Positions 1-12,735 of a stretch of DNA of 64,000 nt are shown in pieces. The first letter of the stretch is position 1, and every line of letters begins with the position of its first letter. A program made the position numbers and the translations under genes. Origin of the DNA: Cinnamomum chago (lineage: Eukaryota; Streptophyta; Magnoliopsida; Laurales; Lauraceae). The stretch covers positions 124,099,001 to 124,163,000 of the forward strand of contig CP142453.1 in assembly GCA_038049695.1 (NCBI GenBank), in the 5' to 3' direction. Below the pieces are notes generated by a model that saw nothing but the letters and a program-made list of their open reading frames with translations, made no database searches and had not been told where the DNA came from.

Positions 1-121
1 CCTGGATTTCTGATTAATGTGTGTTTTGTTTTTCCTGCCCTAGTTTGGACTGGTGATTGTTTGGTGTTTTTTTTTTCACTGTGTCTATTTGAAGACCACA
101 TGTTTGAATTCTGATTGACAG

Positions 122-335
122 ATCCAGGTTGTCAGCAGGCTTGACAATAGATGACTCTGTCAAGTGTGATGGCCCAAAGCCCAAAGTGGGAGTTGGGACT
201 CATGTGAATGTGTCACTCAAAACTCTTATAAGTAGGCAGTCATCGTCAGTATTGAAGTCTCCTTCTGGTGAAGATAATAGGGGAGAGGAAGAAGAGAAAT
301 ATTATCTATTCAACTTCCTTACACAAGCCAAATAG
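122..335 (+). CDS. Possible 3'-terminal exon of a gene entering from the left
   Basis: An open frame begins just after a plausible acceptor (pyrimidine tract, then ACAG ending at 121) and runs to a TAG at 333-335. It is mildly acidic near its end (a run of four Glu) and ends in Phe-Leu-Thr-Gln-Ala-Lys. I recognise no domain. It is about 71 codons and could be a last exon whose upstream exons lie outside the window, or chance. Transcript evidence would be needed to keep it. Confidence 0.22.
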
Positions 336-630
336 AGTAAAAGGCTAGAGAGAGATTACTTAACAAGCAATGGACTAAAATGATAAACTATATGCATGCC
401 TTAATTTATGGGATGTGTAGACTGTAGAGAATGAAGAGTAACTTGTAAGCAAACGAAGAAATGGAGGAAGGGGAGGAACTTGCATGTTTCCTGCCATTGC
501 AAATCACCTATCAGGGTGTCAAATCATCAATCAAGGAGTTTCCGCCATTTACGGTGTATTGGTTGGTCCAGTTGACCCACTAGATACGGTTGTTGTCTAT
601 GGTGGGATCTACATGGGCTGTGTTTGTTTT

Positions 631-781
631 ATGGAATTAATTAATACACCAAAAGCCTCAGGATTGATGGAATGCATCAAATCTTATAATTTAGTACATT
701 TGATACTAAATATTATGAACTTAACTAATACGCCAAAAGCCCTAAAACTGATGGAACGCATCAAATTAAATCTTATAACAA
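631..781. repeat. Two imperfect tandem copies of an ~85-bp repeat
   Basis: The motif CCAAAAGCC followed by TGATGGAA and GCATCAAAT occurs at about 649-680 and again at about 733-766, with similar flanks. No coding meaning is apparent. The rest of 340-1300 shows no gene. Confidence 0.5.
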
Positions 782-1306
782 CTTAAGACTGTAACAATTT
801 GGTTATTAGAGTTATCTATAACAAGGAATTCGGCTTGCTTGTTGGCTGGGGCAGACTTACACACAGGGCATTGGGGGCAATTGTCTGTCAAATTTGTGTC
901 CACTTCCAAAACTCAATTAAAATCTCTAGGAATGCTTCCAAAGCCCACGTAAAAAAACCTGGGTGCACCTCCAAAACTTATATCAAATAACCATAGGTCT
1001 GCCGCTGCTTGTTGGGGATTTATGATATGATGTTACATCTTGTCCCCTAAGCATTCCAAATGCTATGTTTGTTTTGTTGTTAAATTTCAAACCACATGCA
1101 AAGACACTTTTAGCTTTGAGAATTCCCTAAATTTCAGCTTTCCAAATGCTAGAGGGGGGTTGAGCATTTGAAATTTTATTTGGGGATAGGAGGCAGGGGG
1201 GGCGCAGTATTTGGAATTCTCATAATTCTTCAAGACATGAATTTTCACAATTCTTGCAAACAAATAGGCTCATAAAGATAATAATAATTAAAAAAAGAAT
1301 GGTTAA

Positions 1307-2097
1307 GACCTGTTTGATTAATTGAGTACCAGCCCAGTAACTCGTACTCAGCACGGTATCTCCCTGCACTGCAAAATAAATAATCACATATTAAAAGAAA
1401 TTATCTCTTTCCATATGACAAGTTGGGTAAAATAGAAATAGAGAAATTGAAGCAAAATGGGTATAGTTACATAAGAACAACTGAAACATAAGTGGTTTGA
1501 TGAAAAAATGAATGGGTAGTTGCATTAGTAGTTACATAACCATCGGTCAACATTATAACTGATGGTCAAAATGGAAGCCAAAACCTCCTAATTTAAAAGT
1601 GAAGGATTGAAGAAGAAAACTCAGAAGGTCCTTCAGATAATTATCTCCCTTTAAAAAATGATTCACCAATGCATAATCCTAGCATTAAGATTACGGTGGT
1701 TCCATCCATATCTTCACATTTTCTTCACTTCTCACCCTTTTAGCACCCTTTCCGTAGAAAATATTTTAATATTGAATTCCAAAAATAAATACAAGAACAA
1801 AACATTGAATCGAAATGATACCATAAAATGGGATTATGTAGCAAAAAGGAAAAAAAAATAGAGCTATGTATTTGGAAGAAATTCTCTCATTTTTGCTTGT
1901 TGTATATTGTTGTATTTATAAATATACATCCCACAATTATGGAAGAGATTTTTGTTACAATTAATTACAATCCAAAGACATTTTCTCTAATCAGTTATTA
2001 TCGTCTTCAAGTTTCTCCCTTTTTTTTAATTGTGTGCTGCGTGACATTTAAAAAAAATATACAAAGTAATTAGAGCTTCAAGGAACCAAACAAGGTC
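1307..2097. mobile_element. Harbinger/PIF-like non-autonomous element
   Basis: The left end GACCTGTTTGATT matches the reverse complement of the right end, GACCTTGTTTGGTT. The 791-bp block is flanked by TAA at 1304-1306 and TAA at 2098-2100, the 3-bp TSD expected of PIF/Harbinger elements. The interior is AT-rich and has no transposase frame. Short TIRs and a 3-bp TSD can arise by chance, so the call is moderate. Confidence 0.5.
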
Positions 2098-2866
2098 TAA
2101 GGTTTTCTTCTTTTTTTTTTAAATGGACTGAAACTACACATCCCACGTTTGAAAACTCGGACTCGGATCCGACTGGGCCATGATCAAGTCGCGTCGGGTC
2201 GACTTGTCCAAGTCAGATAATTCGGATAGGGTCAACTTTTATAGGGCTTCATACATTCTTGTACTTTGGTTTTTTCCTTTTTGCACATCTACAAACACTT
2301 GGCGATACCCTCTCCAGTAGTTATAATCTCAATTTCAATGCACACTGGCTGCATGTGAATTGAAGTGACTGATTAGTAACAAGGATTTAAATAGCAGTCG
2401 TGGTAGGCATAAGGGTATGGAGCCAAAATATTATGTAGCAGGAGATATGCAGTTGTTGAGGTGATACCTAGTGGTGTAGCAGTATAATATAGATTTTTTA
2501 AGTGGTCAAAGAAATTTAAATATCATGTAGTGGTCAATCTTGTACTTTTTTTAGTAATTTGAAACCATATAAGAATAGAGACAACTCTAGGAAAGACTAT
2601 TAAGGAGAAAAAATAAGAAAAATAATTTGTTTTAAATTAAATTAGATTGACTCTACCAAGTTTTACACCGTAGTGCCGCTATTTTCAAAATAGCATAGTA
2701 GCCCCAACTGCTACAAACGATAATGAGGGTGTTACGCGAAGTAGTGGCCGCTATTTTGAGCGATGATTACGAAGATTTTTTACTCAAACATCTGTTGCTC
2801 AAAATTCTTAATTTGGGATCGATCCAGTATAATGTTCGGTCATGGCAAAGCGAGCAATAACTCGTG

Positions 2867-2980
2867 TCCATTGCAGATATGTAGTATCTACATTTAGGGG
2901 CGGACTTACATTGTATTGAGCATCCATTGCAGATATGTAGTATCTACATTCAAGGGCGGACTTACATTGTAAAAATTGAA
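2867..2980. repeat. 56-bp tandem duplication of a hAT-element junction
   Basis: The segment beginning TCCATTGCAG at 2867 recurs at 2923 with only a few changes. Each copy contains flanking DNA, the TSD word TCTACATT and the start of the element terminus (TAGGGGCGGA or CAAGGGCGGA). The duplication therefore includes the insertion junction itself. Confidence 0.75.
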
Positions 2981-3971
2981 ATCTGTATGGATTTCAATGG
3001 TGTCTTGGTGCAAGAGCGAGCAATTTGGGACACGATCTAGGGCAGTTGCCCCACGTCAAAATTGAAATTACCATAGAGTTGAATGGGACCTTGGAGCATG
3101 CCCCACATATCTAAACTTGTCGCATATATTTAAAAATAGCCCCACATATATAAAGCTTCGTTGGTAAAAAAAAGAAGAAGGAAATAAGACGTGTTACATC
3201 GCTCTCCCTCTTCTTCCACCTCTTCTTTTGAAATCTCTTCATGTCAATTGTCAAGCCAGCTCCTCATCGTCGGTCCCTATGTACTTTGTAGACTACTATA
3301 TCTTTATCTACCAAACATATCTAGTATAATCCTTCATAATCACTTTATATCTAAATCAAAATGCTTAATCTTAAAATCTTAATTCCAAAAACTGAACCCC
3401 CAAGTCCTAATCCATACCCTAAGCCTTAAACCACCAAATATGAGCGATTTACAAAAACCCAAAGATAACCAAACTCATTTATGTTATCATGTCTTCTTAC
3501 CCCCACTATGATCCAAAGATAGAATTTCATTCTCATTATCCAAAGATTGGAGGCTTTGAGAAAGTGAGAAGGGAAATGATGGGTGTCCTCCAAATATTCT
3601 TATATTCAGTTTTTCTCATACACCCACTCACCTTGAATTTGCAGTGACCCCCATTGGGCATTGATTTTGACATATAAATTCAGTGAAACATGATAATGTG
3701 AGTTTGAGTATCTGAGATTAAGTTAGAATGATTTTTTATCCATCTAATACTTTTTGGTACTTCTAATTAACAACCTCTTCATTGCCAAATCTTCACTAAC
3801 TTGATGCATCCATTTGAATTCCATGAATTGGACATTTTTTTAAAGAAAAACGTATGAGTGCTATTTGGTAATGTAAAAAAAGTCAGGTAAAAGTCTAGAA
3901 TTTTTTTTTTCAAATGTAAAGTCTAGCAAAATTTTAGCCTCACCCAAACGAAAATCCTGGGTCCGCCATTG
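2951..3971. mobile_element. Non-autonomous hAT-type element, ~1.0 kb
   Basis: The left terminus CAAGGGCGGACTTAC and the right terminus, whose reverse complement is CAATGGCGGACCCAGG, are inverted repeats. Exact 8-bp TSDs TCTACATT lie at 2943-2950 and 3972-3979. An 8-bp TSD points to the hAT superfamily. No transposase is visible inside, only low-complexity AT-rich sequence. Confidence 0.75.
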
Positions 3972-3979
3972 TCTACATT

Positions 3980-6467
3980 GTCTCTCAATATAAAAAATAG
4001 AGATTCCTTTTATAATGAGTTCTGCATTCTTAAAAAAAAAGTGTACAATCAAAATCAATAGATAAAAAAGAAAGCAGACAACCTAGAACCGAGTGTGGAT
4101 TAAATAAAAAAGACTAAGGATTAAATAAACCAAACAACCCAGAAATCGGCATTTCACATTCTAACAAAAAAAGAAAAAAATCATATAATCAGAATAAAAA
4201 AAAATACTTGAAATTCCTTAAATTAGTAGCACTTATAGACACTAGGACCCATTAACACTCAAATGCTACTGCTTGATAGAAATAAGATGATATTGGGAGT
4301 TTCTTAATAGACAAAAGGCATGATGGAGAGTCTGAAATCACAAAAAAAAAAAAAAAAAAAAAAAACTTTATTTGGAAAACTCCAATATTTTGTATTTTTT
4401 TATTAGATAATGAATTTGACCGTGGAAATAACCCAAAATGAGGTGAGAATTTGAGGTATCCCATAAATAGCAAGGATGTTTGCCTTAATGATTGCGATTT
4501 TTAATAAATGGGGTCTATCATAGTGTTCCACTCCATTTACATCAAGATTTATAAAATTTAAAGCCACACACAAAAAAAAGAAAAAAAAATCAGACTCACC
4601 CTTTCTCCTTCGACAAGCGTGCATTGTAGCACATCAGTTACATGGAAAGTTTCCCGCCTCCTCTTTAGCTCCATGCTGTTGTCGCGAGTTTTTCTTTTTT
4701 CAATAATATTGTCATTTTCTTATTAACTATGAAACTTATTATTATTTTTAATTAATTCATATATTATATATTCATTTGAGTTTAATTTTATTGTAAAATG
4801 GTTGTCATAGAAAATTAATGATTATATAGGAAATCATATAAAATAGTTATTTCAAAAGTTTGATCATCTATGCTTAAAATACAATGCATAAGTATGAAAA
4901 TAATAACAACAATATTTATAGGGGTTAATATTCTAAAAATATAGTTATTTTTATAAATACCTCGTTAATAAATTCCAACTCACGGTCAATATTCCAAAGT
5001 GGGGGCGCCGGGTCTCTTTCTCGTTAACTAATTTTAAGTTTTTGTTTATGACTATTTGCAAAAAGATGCTTTGTGATGTAATGGTAGGGTTGTTCCTTTG
5101 AAATCCATATTGCCTTGAGTTTGAATCTCGACACAAACCAGATTAATTTTTATCATGTCATTAAAAATACACGGGCCAGGTTGGGTCTAAAAACTGTGCT
5201 TTATCTTTGACCCGACCTATCCGATCCGTTTGCTAGGATCAAACTAAATTAAATTGATCAAAATCAATTGGTCACTTCGCTTCATATATAATAATTGGTA
5301 ATAAAGAACAAAGATGAAAAAATGAGAACAAATAAAGAGAGAGCATGAGCATGATGATCAGGGCGAACCCAGAAAATTCAACTTTGGAGCTCTATGTAAA
5401 TGAAATATGGAAAATGGGCAAATGTAAAATATATGTATATTCATTTTTGGAGTTTGCAAGAGACTTTTAAAAATTATAAACTCTTCTCATATAGGGCCCC
5501 CAGGTCCTTATACCTGTGTTCACTCTTGATATTGGCGACAGTAATTTAGAAATGTTGAGTTGTAAAGCCTAAAAAATGACAGTAGAAGACATTCACTGAA
5601 AGAGCGTAGTCTAAATTTTTTTTTCCTTTCATGTTTTTGAAATCTGATTTACTTTTGTGAGCGTTACCGCAAAAATACATTTACTACAAGTTTGTATTGA
5701 GTCTTGTAGCTTGATTTTATTTTATTTTTGAACTAATATCTCTATGCCTAGAGGGAAGCTGGGCAAACTCTCCTATAATCCTTGTATGGTAGCGTAATTT
5801 TGAACCTACAATTTTCGGGTACAAACCATGGCCACATTCATTCAAGCCCTTATGTCATTTGGGCTAATGATCAACCTTGTCAAATGTCAACCAATTAACA
5901 CTAACACCAAACTCACGTGAGACACATGAAAAGGGGAGATAACACTTTATAAACTTATTAATTGATTCCAATAATCATTGATCAGACATGGATACAAAAC
6001 CCTATGTATAGACCCTATGCATATGAATGCCTAGGATTATGCCACTTGTCAACTAAAGGATGAGAAGCTTCTGGACCTCCATCGAAGCTTCATTTTCCTA
6101 GTTTTACAATGACACCCCCTACATTTTATATAATTCAAGACATCCTAAAGTCTTTTTAGAATTCTTCCAATCTTTCAAGATTTCCAATGATTTATCAAGA
6201 TCCCTGGACCCATTTATATCTCTGTGGAAAAAAAAAAACCCCTATTTTTTTCTAAGTTGGACAAGTGGTCATGTGTGATACTTTTAACTTGAGGACATAC
6301 GGATTGGGCAAATGAGTAATATTAAGCTGCCACCACCTCTCAATCATGAGAGAGTTGTCCATTTTGCTCAAATTTAACTGGGAGAAAACTTTTTTTTGAG
6401 AATTGTCTCCGCATTAGAAAAACGAAGACCACATAGAATGGACAGAAGAGCAAAATATTATCCTACC
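3980..6467. other. AT-rich intergenic stretch without a recognisable gene
   Basis: It contains poly-A and poly-T tracts (for example near 4341-4363), a degenerate tRNA-like segment (5069-5140) and a possible hAT-like left end near 5360. Open frames here are short and show no family signature. Confidence 0.6.
5069..5140 (+). repeat. tRNA-like segment, probably a SINE or tRNA-derived relic
   Basis: A TTGAG/CTCGA stem around the 7-nt loop TTTGAAT looks like a T-arm. ATGGTAGGG resembles a D-loop. The 5' segment CTTTGTG pairs at six of seven positions with 5132-5138, and CCA ends at 5140. The anticodon arm is poor, so this is not called as a functional tRNA. The genomic CCA and weak middle suggest a retroposed relic. 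Confidence 0.35.
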
Positions 6468-8740
6468 ATAGAGACTAGGGATGACAATGGGGCAGGGTGG
6501 GTTTGGTTTTAAGCTAGCCCTAACTCGACCTGATTGGTACTTGCACTGCCCCATTCACGCCCTAACCCAAGGCGGGTTGTCATACCAAACCCGGCCTGTA
6601 ACGCCCCAATTCCGGATACCGATAAACTCGTTCGATCACCCGAAATTGGCGCGCTACTTCCCGGAAAATCCGAGAACTTCCAAGATCGTAGGCCGCAGTG
6701 AGGTCCAATTTAAAACTTTTTGAACCGAATAATATTCAATGGTTAAAACTTGCGGAAGCATAACATTTAAGTAGAGCGGAAGCAATAGGTATCATGTATA
6801 TTAAAGGAAAGCAGAACAGTGGTCTAATTAAAATGATTCAATGTAAATTTAAAGTTATACATTTTTCATTCTACCCTTCTCACTACAAATGTCACTCAAA
6901 ACCCAAAATAACATAAACTCTCAGAACCCTGGAATGTACTCCTCGCCCTCCGGCTCGACGTCCGTGTCGGCCGGGCCCCATGCGTACTCTCCTGCAACGG
7001 GTGCCTCCACTAGGGCTAATGCGTCGTCGGAAATCTCGGGGTCAAGGCCTAAGCACCATAGAATGGGTCAGATCTAAACGATCTGGCAAGATACAGCATA
7101 CTACTAACATAGCATATATATATCAAAGGAATTAAAGACGGGTACATAAGTTAAATGAATAGCAAGGGAAAAGAACTAGGCAATCGTGCATTTAAATCAT
7201 AAGGAATCAGTATAAATAGAAAACATCTGAACTACTATAAACAAGATGGCACATTCACACGAGCTGGAATACCGCGGGATATTATGCCGCGGCCCTCCCA
7301 TACTGAACACAGTCGCGGCGGGGAATCTCACCAGGGAATAACTAATCCCGAATCTCACTCATCAACTCATCATCTCATCACTCCAGATCGGCACGGCATG
7401 ACACCTTGCCGTCTTAACCACACAGCTCATCATGATAGCTCCTCAATACTCAACTAGCTCCTACCGGGGATGATCAGTCCACCGGCTGAGCTTAAATCAA
7501 CCGAGTGAATGTTCATGCCGACTCGAGAATAACTCTACGGTCTGTGTCTGTCTAGGCTTTGCCTTGCGTGAACAAGGTCCTAACAATACCTCTATAAGGT
7601 CCACACATCTCAATTCGGTCTCTGGATCTCATTCAAGATCCAGGCCCACTCGTTGGATCCATACCAAGGCCCATCAGTACATGGCCTGGTCTAAAACCGT
7701 CCAAACGAAGCAACCAATCCATCTACTACTGATAAACAGTTCCATTATAATCCATACAACTTAACAGTCCAATAGAAACTATCTCTTCAAGCTAAAGGGT
7801 TCACATTACCACACTTAGGCCCAATAAGGGCCCGCCTAGACACAGACACGGGTCAATGATCTCCGAAATCACATCATCGGGTCACCTCTAGATACCCTAG
7901 GTTCAGGTCTTCCAATTATGATTAATTAACAGTAAACAACTATCTAAAGATCTAAGAATGACAGAGTAAAATCACAGTGAAGTATAAACTTCAATCAGAG
8001 AATCAACGGGAAAAGCAACGGTCCAATCCTAGGTAAATGGGCCACTTTAGGTTCGGGTCTATCTCTGGTAATTCGATCTCTAAACGATGTCATTAATGCC
8101 GTAAAATAATGTATTTGGTGCTTAGTTGATTAGAGGCATTGTTGACAACTTTTAGGGTTCGAATCATCTTAGATAATCAACCAAAACTCTAAACAGTGGT
8201 CCCCGCGAGTCAAGGTTGAGCCACACCGTTGACTCGGGCTTAGGACACTGACAAATACTCATTTGGATGGTCAATGGGCCCCACAACTGATCATATCTCC
8301 TAAGTGTTGGAAACTGGAACAATCAGGGTTTTCCAGGTGAACCTGATGTATAGTGAGCTTGGTTGATTTCCTGGCCGGGAAGATCAACCAAGTCACTGAC
8401 CAACCTGAATCAGGCTTCCTGGATAACTTAAATCGTTTTTAAAGGCTTACAGCGTGTCCGGTCAAACAACCAGGCCTAGGTGATTGACCGCATACTCTGA
8501 AAACCTTAGAAAGATTGATGATCCAGCTTTAAACACTTTTTAAATGCTAATTCTAAGGTTCAGGTTGATTTGGGCGCAAACAGTCTGAGTTTCGGGTGAA
8601 AAACCAACTTTCAGTCATTTCTAGTGAAAACCATGTAAACGGGTCAACCTGGGCTAAGCCGGGTCAACCAAACTGATTAAAATGGGTTTTCTACAAGAAT
8701 ATGGCTGATGGCCAATTTTCCATCAAAAACCTAGTTGTCT

Positions 8741-8990
8741 CGGTCGACCAGGATGGGTCCCAGTCGATCCAGACAACAGAAACTCTCCCTGCAGAACAGA
8801 GCTAACTGAGAGCTCTGTTTTTTCATTTTTCAGTGTTCTCGGTCGACTGAGAGGGGTCTCGGTCGACCTAGAACACTGTCGGGCGAGTCCTCGGGCGTGT
8901 CAGGGAAAAACTGCAGAAAATAACTGAGGCTTGATTTTTCGGAAACTGCAGTGTTCTCGGTCGACCTAGAGGGGGGTCTCGGTCGACCTA
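8741..8990. repeat. Cluster of paired GGTCGACC palindromes inside the LTR
   Basis: GGTCGACC or a one-base variant occurs at 8742, 8841, 8861, 8959 and 8981. The last four form two pairs. Each pair is enclosed by outer inverted arms (GTGTTCT and AGAACAC), making nested inverted repeats of about 45-50 bp. The first pair is followed by CACTGTCGGGCGAGTCC, which also follows the cluster at 46.4 kb. Confidence 0.8.
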
Positions 8991-10315
8991 GAACACTGAA
9001 AACACTATTCCTGCAGATTTCTGCAACTTTTCCGTTTCAGCTCCGTTTTTGCCCAAATCACTTCCAATCACTTCCAAACTTCCCCAAACCACTTCTAATC
9101 AATAAATAACTTCATAAACCATCCATTAAACACCTTTTGGCCCACTGATCTTCCAAATGGGGGGTGAAAACCCCCATCCATCAGTGACCTTTCCATCCAA
9201 ACAAACACAACAAAGCTCACATGGTTTCTAAAACATAACAGAGCATATTTCTGAACTAAAACTACTGAATCATGAAATCAAACACATATCCTAAGTTATT
9301 AGTAAGATGCACTTGCCTCTTAGCTTGAGAATTGATTTGTAGAGAGAAGAGAGAAATAACAGGGGAGGTCCAAGTCCAGCTAATCAGTGAAGAAGAGGAA
9401 GAAGATGATACTCCAGCTGCTGTAGCTGTAGCAGCAGCTCTAGAAATCGTTTTCCAGCCCAATATCAGTAGTTACAGCCCTTAAAAATAGATTCCAGCAG
9501 TAGCCTTGGAGGAAATCCAGAGAGAATTGAGGGAAGAAGGAAGGGGAAAGAAGGGTGGCAGCTGCAGCTACTTTAGGAAGAATTCCAGCACAACAGTAGC
9601 TGGAAAATGGTTCTTTCAGCAGTCCCAGTGATGAAGGAAGAGCAGCAGCTGTAAGGTGAGGTTCCCACTCCCAGGTGATATGAAGGAGAAGAAGAAGAAT
9701 GCAGCAGCATCAGCTCTCAAGGATTGTTTCCAGCACACAGTAGTTTCCCAGGTGAGAGCTCCAGCACAGAACCACCACAGAAATTTGGAAAACGGAATGA
9801 GAAGGGAAGAGGGGTGATACCAGTAGCTCCTGGAAAAATTCCAGCAACAGAACTATGGAGATCCTTGCTCAACGGGGGATGGATTGAGAGATGAAGGAGG
9901 AGGAGAAGAGTTTGCAATGAAACAGTAGAGAGAATTTGCCTTGGGAAGGGGGCTGGGATTTGCTTAGGGTTTTGAAATGGGTTTAAGAGAGGTTTTATAG
10001 GATTAGGTGGGATAATCAATTACTAGTTTAGCCCTAGGGTTTAATGGGATTAGGGTTAGGGTTTGAGGGTAGTTGGGTCATTAGGGAAGAAGCTTCTAGA
10101 AGACACCTTTAGCTTACACTAACCCTCTTAATCAACTTAATTAAACTCTATTAGTAACTAATCTAGCTCTAAAAGCCTAGGATTAACACAACACCTAATT
10201 AAATTAAAAACACTAACCCACTAAGTTAATCTAACTAACTTAGGGAAATCTAGCTAGTCACTCTATCAACCCCTAATTAGCCCAAATAAACTCAATTAAA
10301 ACAGTAATTAACAAT

Positions 10316-10410
10316 GATTAGCCATAATTAGCAATAATTAGTAGTAATTAGCAAAGATTAGCGAAGATTAGCGAAGATTAACATAATTAAACAATAATTA
10401 ACATAAATTA
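10316..10410. repeat. Short AT-rich tandem motif array in the LTR 3' part
   Basis: Repeated ATTAGC/ATTAAC-type hexamers (AATTAGCAA, GATTAGCGA and related) run through this stretch. It is low-complexity sequence within the solo LTR. Confidence 0.55.
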
Positions 10411-11326
10411 GGATTAATTACTCTATAAAATAGCCCTTAGAGGGCCCACCAAGGGTGGGACCTCACACGGCCTATGACAGCACGGACCATGTCGGGTTTG
10501 TTAGTGGTTTATTAGAAAAGATCTGAGCCCATATCATTTAGGAGAATGACACCTCTTGCTACCACTTACACTACTTGAGTTTCATATATAAAATCTTGGC
10601 AATATACAAACTGAAGACATGGGGACACATCCAAGACCCAAACCTGCCCTAAATCCGGCTAGGAATAGTGTATGAAAAACCACAGTTGACCCGAACCCTA
10701 CCAGCACACCACCAATCCCACTCCTAACAGGAGCAGGTTGGGGTAGGTCCCATTTGAACCCTAACCCATTGTCATCCCCAGTAAAAACCATTGCATTATT
10801 TAAAAAAATATTACGCACTAACATACCCCAAAAAGAAAAGAAAAGAAAAGGCAAAGAGAAACTAAAATACCATTTGCACAATGGCCGAGCTACCATGGGG
10901 CCCACTTGGTGCGTGAAAATCAAAGAGGCACTATTATCGAAAGGTTTGGACACAGATAATGAGAAAACATAATATTAAGTTGATTAAATGATTCTAGCCC
11001 TTCAACTCTAGTCTTCAAAGTTTAATTGTTACAAGTTATGTAATTTTACTGTGATAAAATTCAATGTTGACTAATGTTTGGAACAGTGTAAAAATTAGAT
11101 CAATGCCAATTCAAAGATGGCTAAGAATATGCAAACAAATTAGATTAATAAAAAGTGGGCACCAAGTATATGAATAATGCAAAAGGAGCGATAGAAAACT
11201 AGGTTACGGCAAACTCCAATGTTTAAATATGTAGTTAAAAAGAATGTTAATGATTAAACAAGCATGCTATTTTATAACATCATCTGGTTCTGAATATAAT
11301 ATTCAAGCATGCTACTGCTCATGTGA

Positions 11327-11400
11327 GAAAGTTTAGTTCGGTTGGCTTAGGACTATGGTTTGCACCTGAAGGTTATAGGTTTGAAACTGTACTACCACAC
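11327..11400 (+). repeat. tRNA-derived SINE head
   Basis: A box-A-like word TAGTTCGGTTGG (11334) and a box-B-like word GGTTTGAAACT (11378) are 44 nt apart, as in a real tRNA. TATAG and CTGTA can pair as a T-stem. The anticodon and acceptor stems are not convincing. This fits the Pol III promoter head of a tRNA-derived SINE; the tail boundary is not clear. Confidence 0.5.
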
Positions 11401-11766
11401 TTGGGCTACATGAGAGTTTACTCGGCTTCAGTAAGGTTGCAACAATGTCACTAGCTAGAATTGATCAAAAGCCAACAATAAAAATTTCAAAAGGCTGGAT
11501 TTTGGAACTCCACTAATCACACAAGTAATTTTAAATGCTACACCACATACCAATTAGCAACGGCCCAATTCCAGCCCTTTCATGGCCCTTTGTATGGCTA
11601 CCATTTTATCACCATCTTGATATATATATATATAAGGGAATGACTCCAAGTGAAATTTTAGAGTATGATCCTTTCGGCCTATCACCCTGAGAAATTCTAA
11701 GCTGAAGGAGTGGAACTCTACAGTAAGGTCTATCTATTAAAAATCCGAGTCACTAAAAATGAATGC

Positions 11767-12274
11767 TGATGATGTCAAAAAGTGTTTTCGGGCATCACCA
11801 GTCAAGTGATGAGTAATTAATGTGAGAATTGAAGGAGAGAGAGAGAGAATTTATAGTGGTTCGGTCAGTGCGACCTACGTTCACTTCAAACTGGTGATTT
11901 TACTTCTCTGATGTAGGGATTACAAGTCAGGGGAATACAATAATAGTGTAAAAATGGATAAGAGTTGCTTTTCCCCCAGTGCTGGGGGGGCTCTTGGATT
12001 TATAGTCTTCCCCCAACAGATGGGGACGACTCTTCAGCAACGGACTCTTCATTTTGGTGGAGTCTTCAAACCGCCCTCAACAGACGAGGCAGGTAGGATC
12101 TCCTCCGCAGGACTTGGTAAAAGCTTGTTAAGGAAAACGACGCGCTGACTTCGTCACTTCGTGGATCTGGACCCGACTTTCAACGAATGGATTTGGACCT
12201 GGGCTTATCATGGACTCGGGTCCCTTAGGCCTGACCTACCATCGTGGACTGAGTTACATGGGCTTGACCCATCA
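11767..12274 (-). repeat. 3' LTR of the gag-only element
   Basis: This is a direct repeat of 15322-15831 with TG...CA ends, carrying a (GA)n run near 11835 and the same internal landmarks as the other LTR. It is the 3' LTR because gag is on the minus strand. Confidence 0.88.
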
Positions 12275-12440
12275 TTTGCCCCTCAATGCCTCGCGCCAAA
12301 GAAACTTTGAAAGTGAGGCATTTTGAATATCAGGCTTTCTTCACTCCGAGCACTCCTAGCCTTCCCAGACACTGCCTGTCTCTTTTTACTCAAGAAGACG
12401 ATGGAGTCTCTGGATCGACGAGATGTAGAAGAAGCTGTCG

Positions 12441-12735
12441 ACGGCGCCACCGCGGCGAATGACGGGCGGGGCACCCCTGCGATGGGCGCCCCTACTGCTG
12501 CAGGTGCTGGACGGGGCAGGGGCGCCAGCCAGGGCGCCCCTGTGGCTGCTGCGGGCGGCGGACTGGGCAGGGGCGCCACTGCTGCTGGTGCGGCTGTCGC
12601 CGAGGGGACCACTGCGGGGCACCGCCCAGGGCGCCCCAGGCGCGGCTGCAGGCAGCGGCGCCCCAGGTGCTGCTGGACGCGCTGCTGTTGGGCGTGCTGC
12701 GCACGATGGAGGGCAAGGCGCCCTGGCGCAGGTGT
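12441..12735. repeat. GC-rich GGCGCC palindrome cluster in the non-coding part of the gag-only element
   Basis: I count eight GGCGCC palindromes in under 300 bp, most in the form GGGCGCCCC or GGGGCGCC, separated by CTGCTG-rich spacers. Similar clusters occur at about 13230-13690 and, inside gag, at about 14770-15010. The several overlapping open frames on both strands here are by-products of the GC-rich repeat. Confidence 0.75.

Larger units (their letters stand above)
6597..10467. mobile_element. Giant solo LTR (3.9 kb), Ty3/gypsy-like
   Basis: The element starts TGTAACGCCCCAATTCCGG and ends GGGACCTCACA, so it has TG...CA ends. It is bounded by a perfect 5-bp TSD CGGCC at 6592-6596 and 10468-10472. 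No internal domain or second LTR is present, so it is a solo LTR. The superfamily is inferred from the terminal sequence style only. The interior has a GC-rich palindrome cluster (8741-8990), a purine-rich zone (about 9500-9960) and an AT-rich repetitive 3' part. Open frames inside have no protein signature. Confidence 0.8.
6476..10780. mobile_element. hAT-like MITE split by a nested solo LTR
   Basis: The termini TAGGGATGACAATGGG (left) and TGGGGATGACAATGGG (reverse complement of the right) form a TIR. The flanking octamers ATAGAGAC and GTAAAAAC match at five of eight positions, and all mismatches are A/G, so the TSD is decayed. Without the nested LTR the MITE would be about 430 bp, close to the related MITEs at 17.6 and 19.5 kb. 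Confidence 0.6.

Noticed and set aside
5069-5140. Functional tRNA gene
   Set aside because: The T-arm and acceptor pair, but the anticodon arm does not fold properly and CCA is encoded, which points to a retroposed relic.
5360-5535. Possible hAT-like element starting CAGGGCGAACCC
   Set aside because: The candidate right end pairs only with a gap and the flanking octamers do not match.
9262-10019. Minus-strand frames inside the 6.6-kb solo LTR (66 and 100 codons)
   Set aside because: Low-complexity Ser/Pro/Leu content from a purine-rich LTR zone; no start context or homology.
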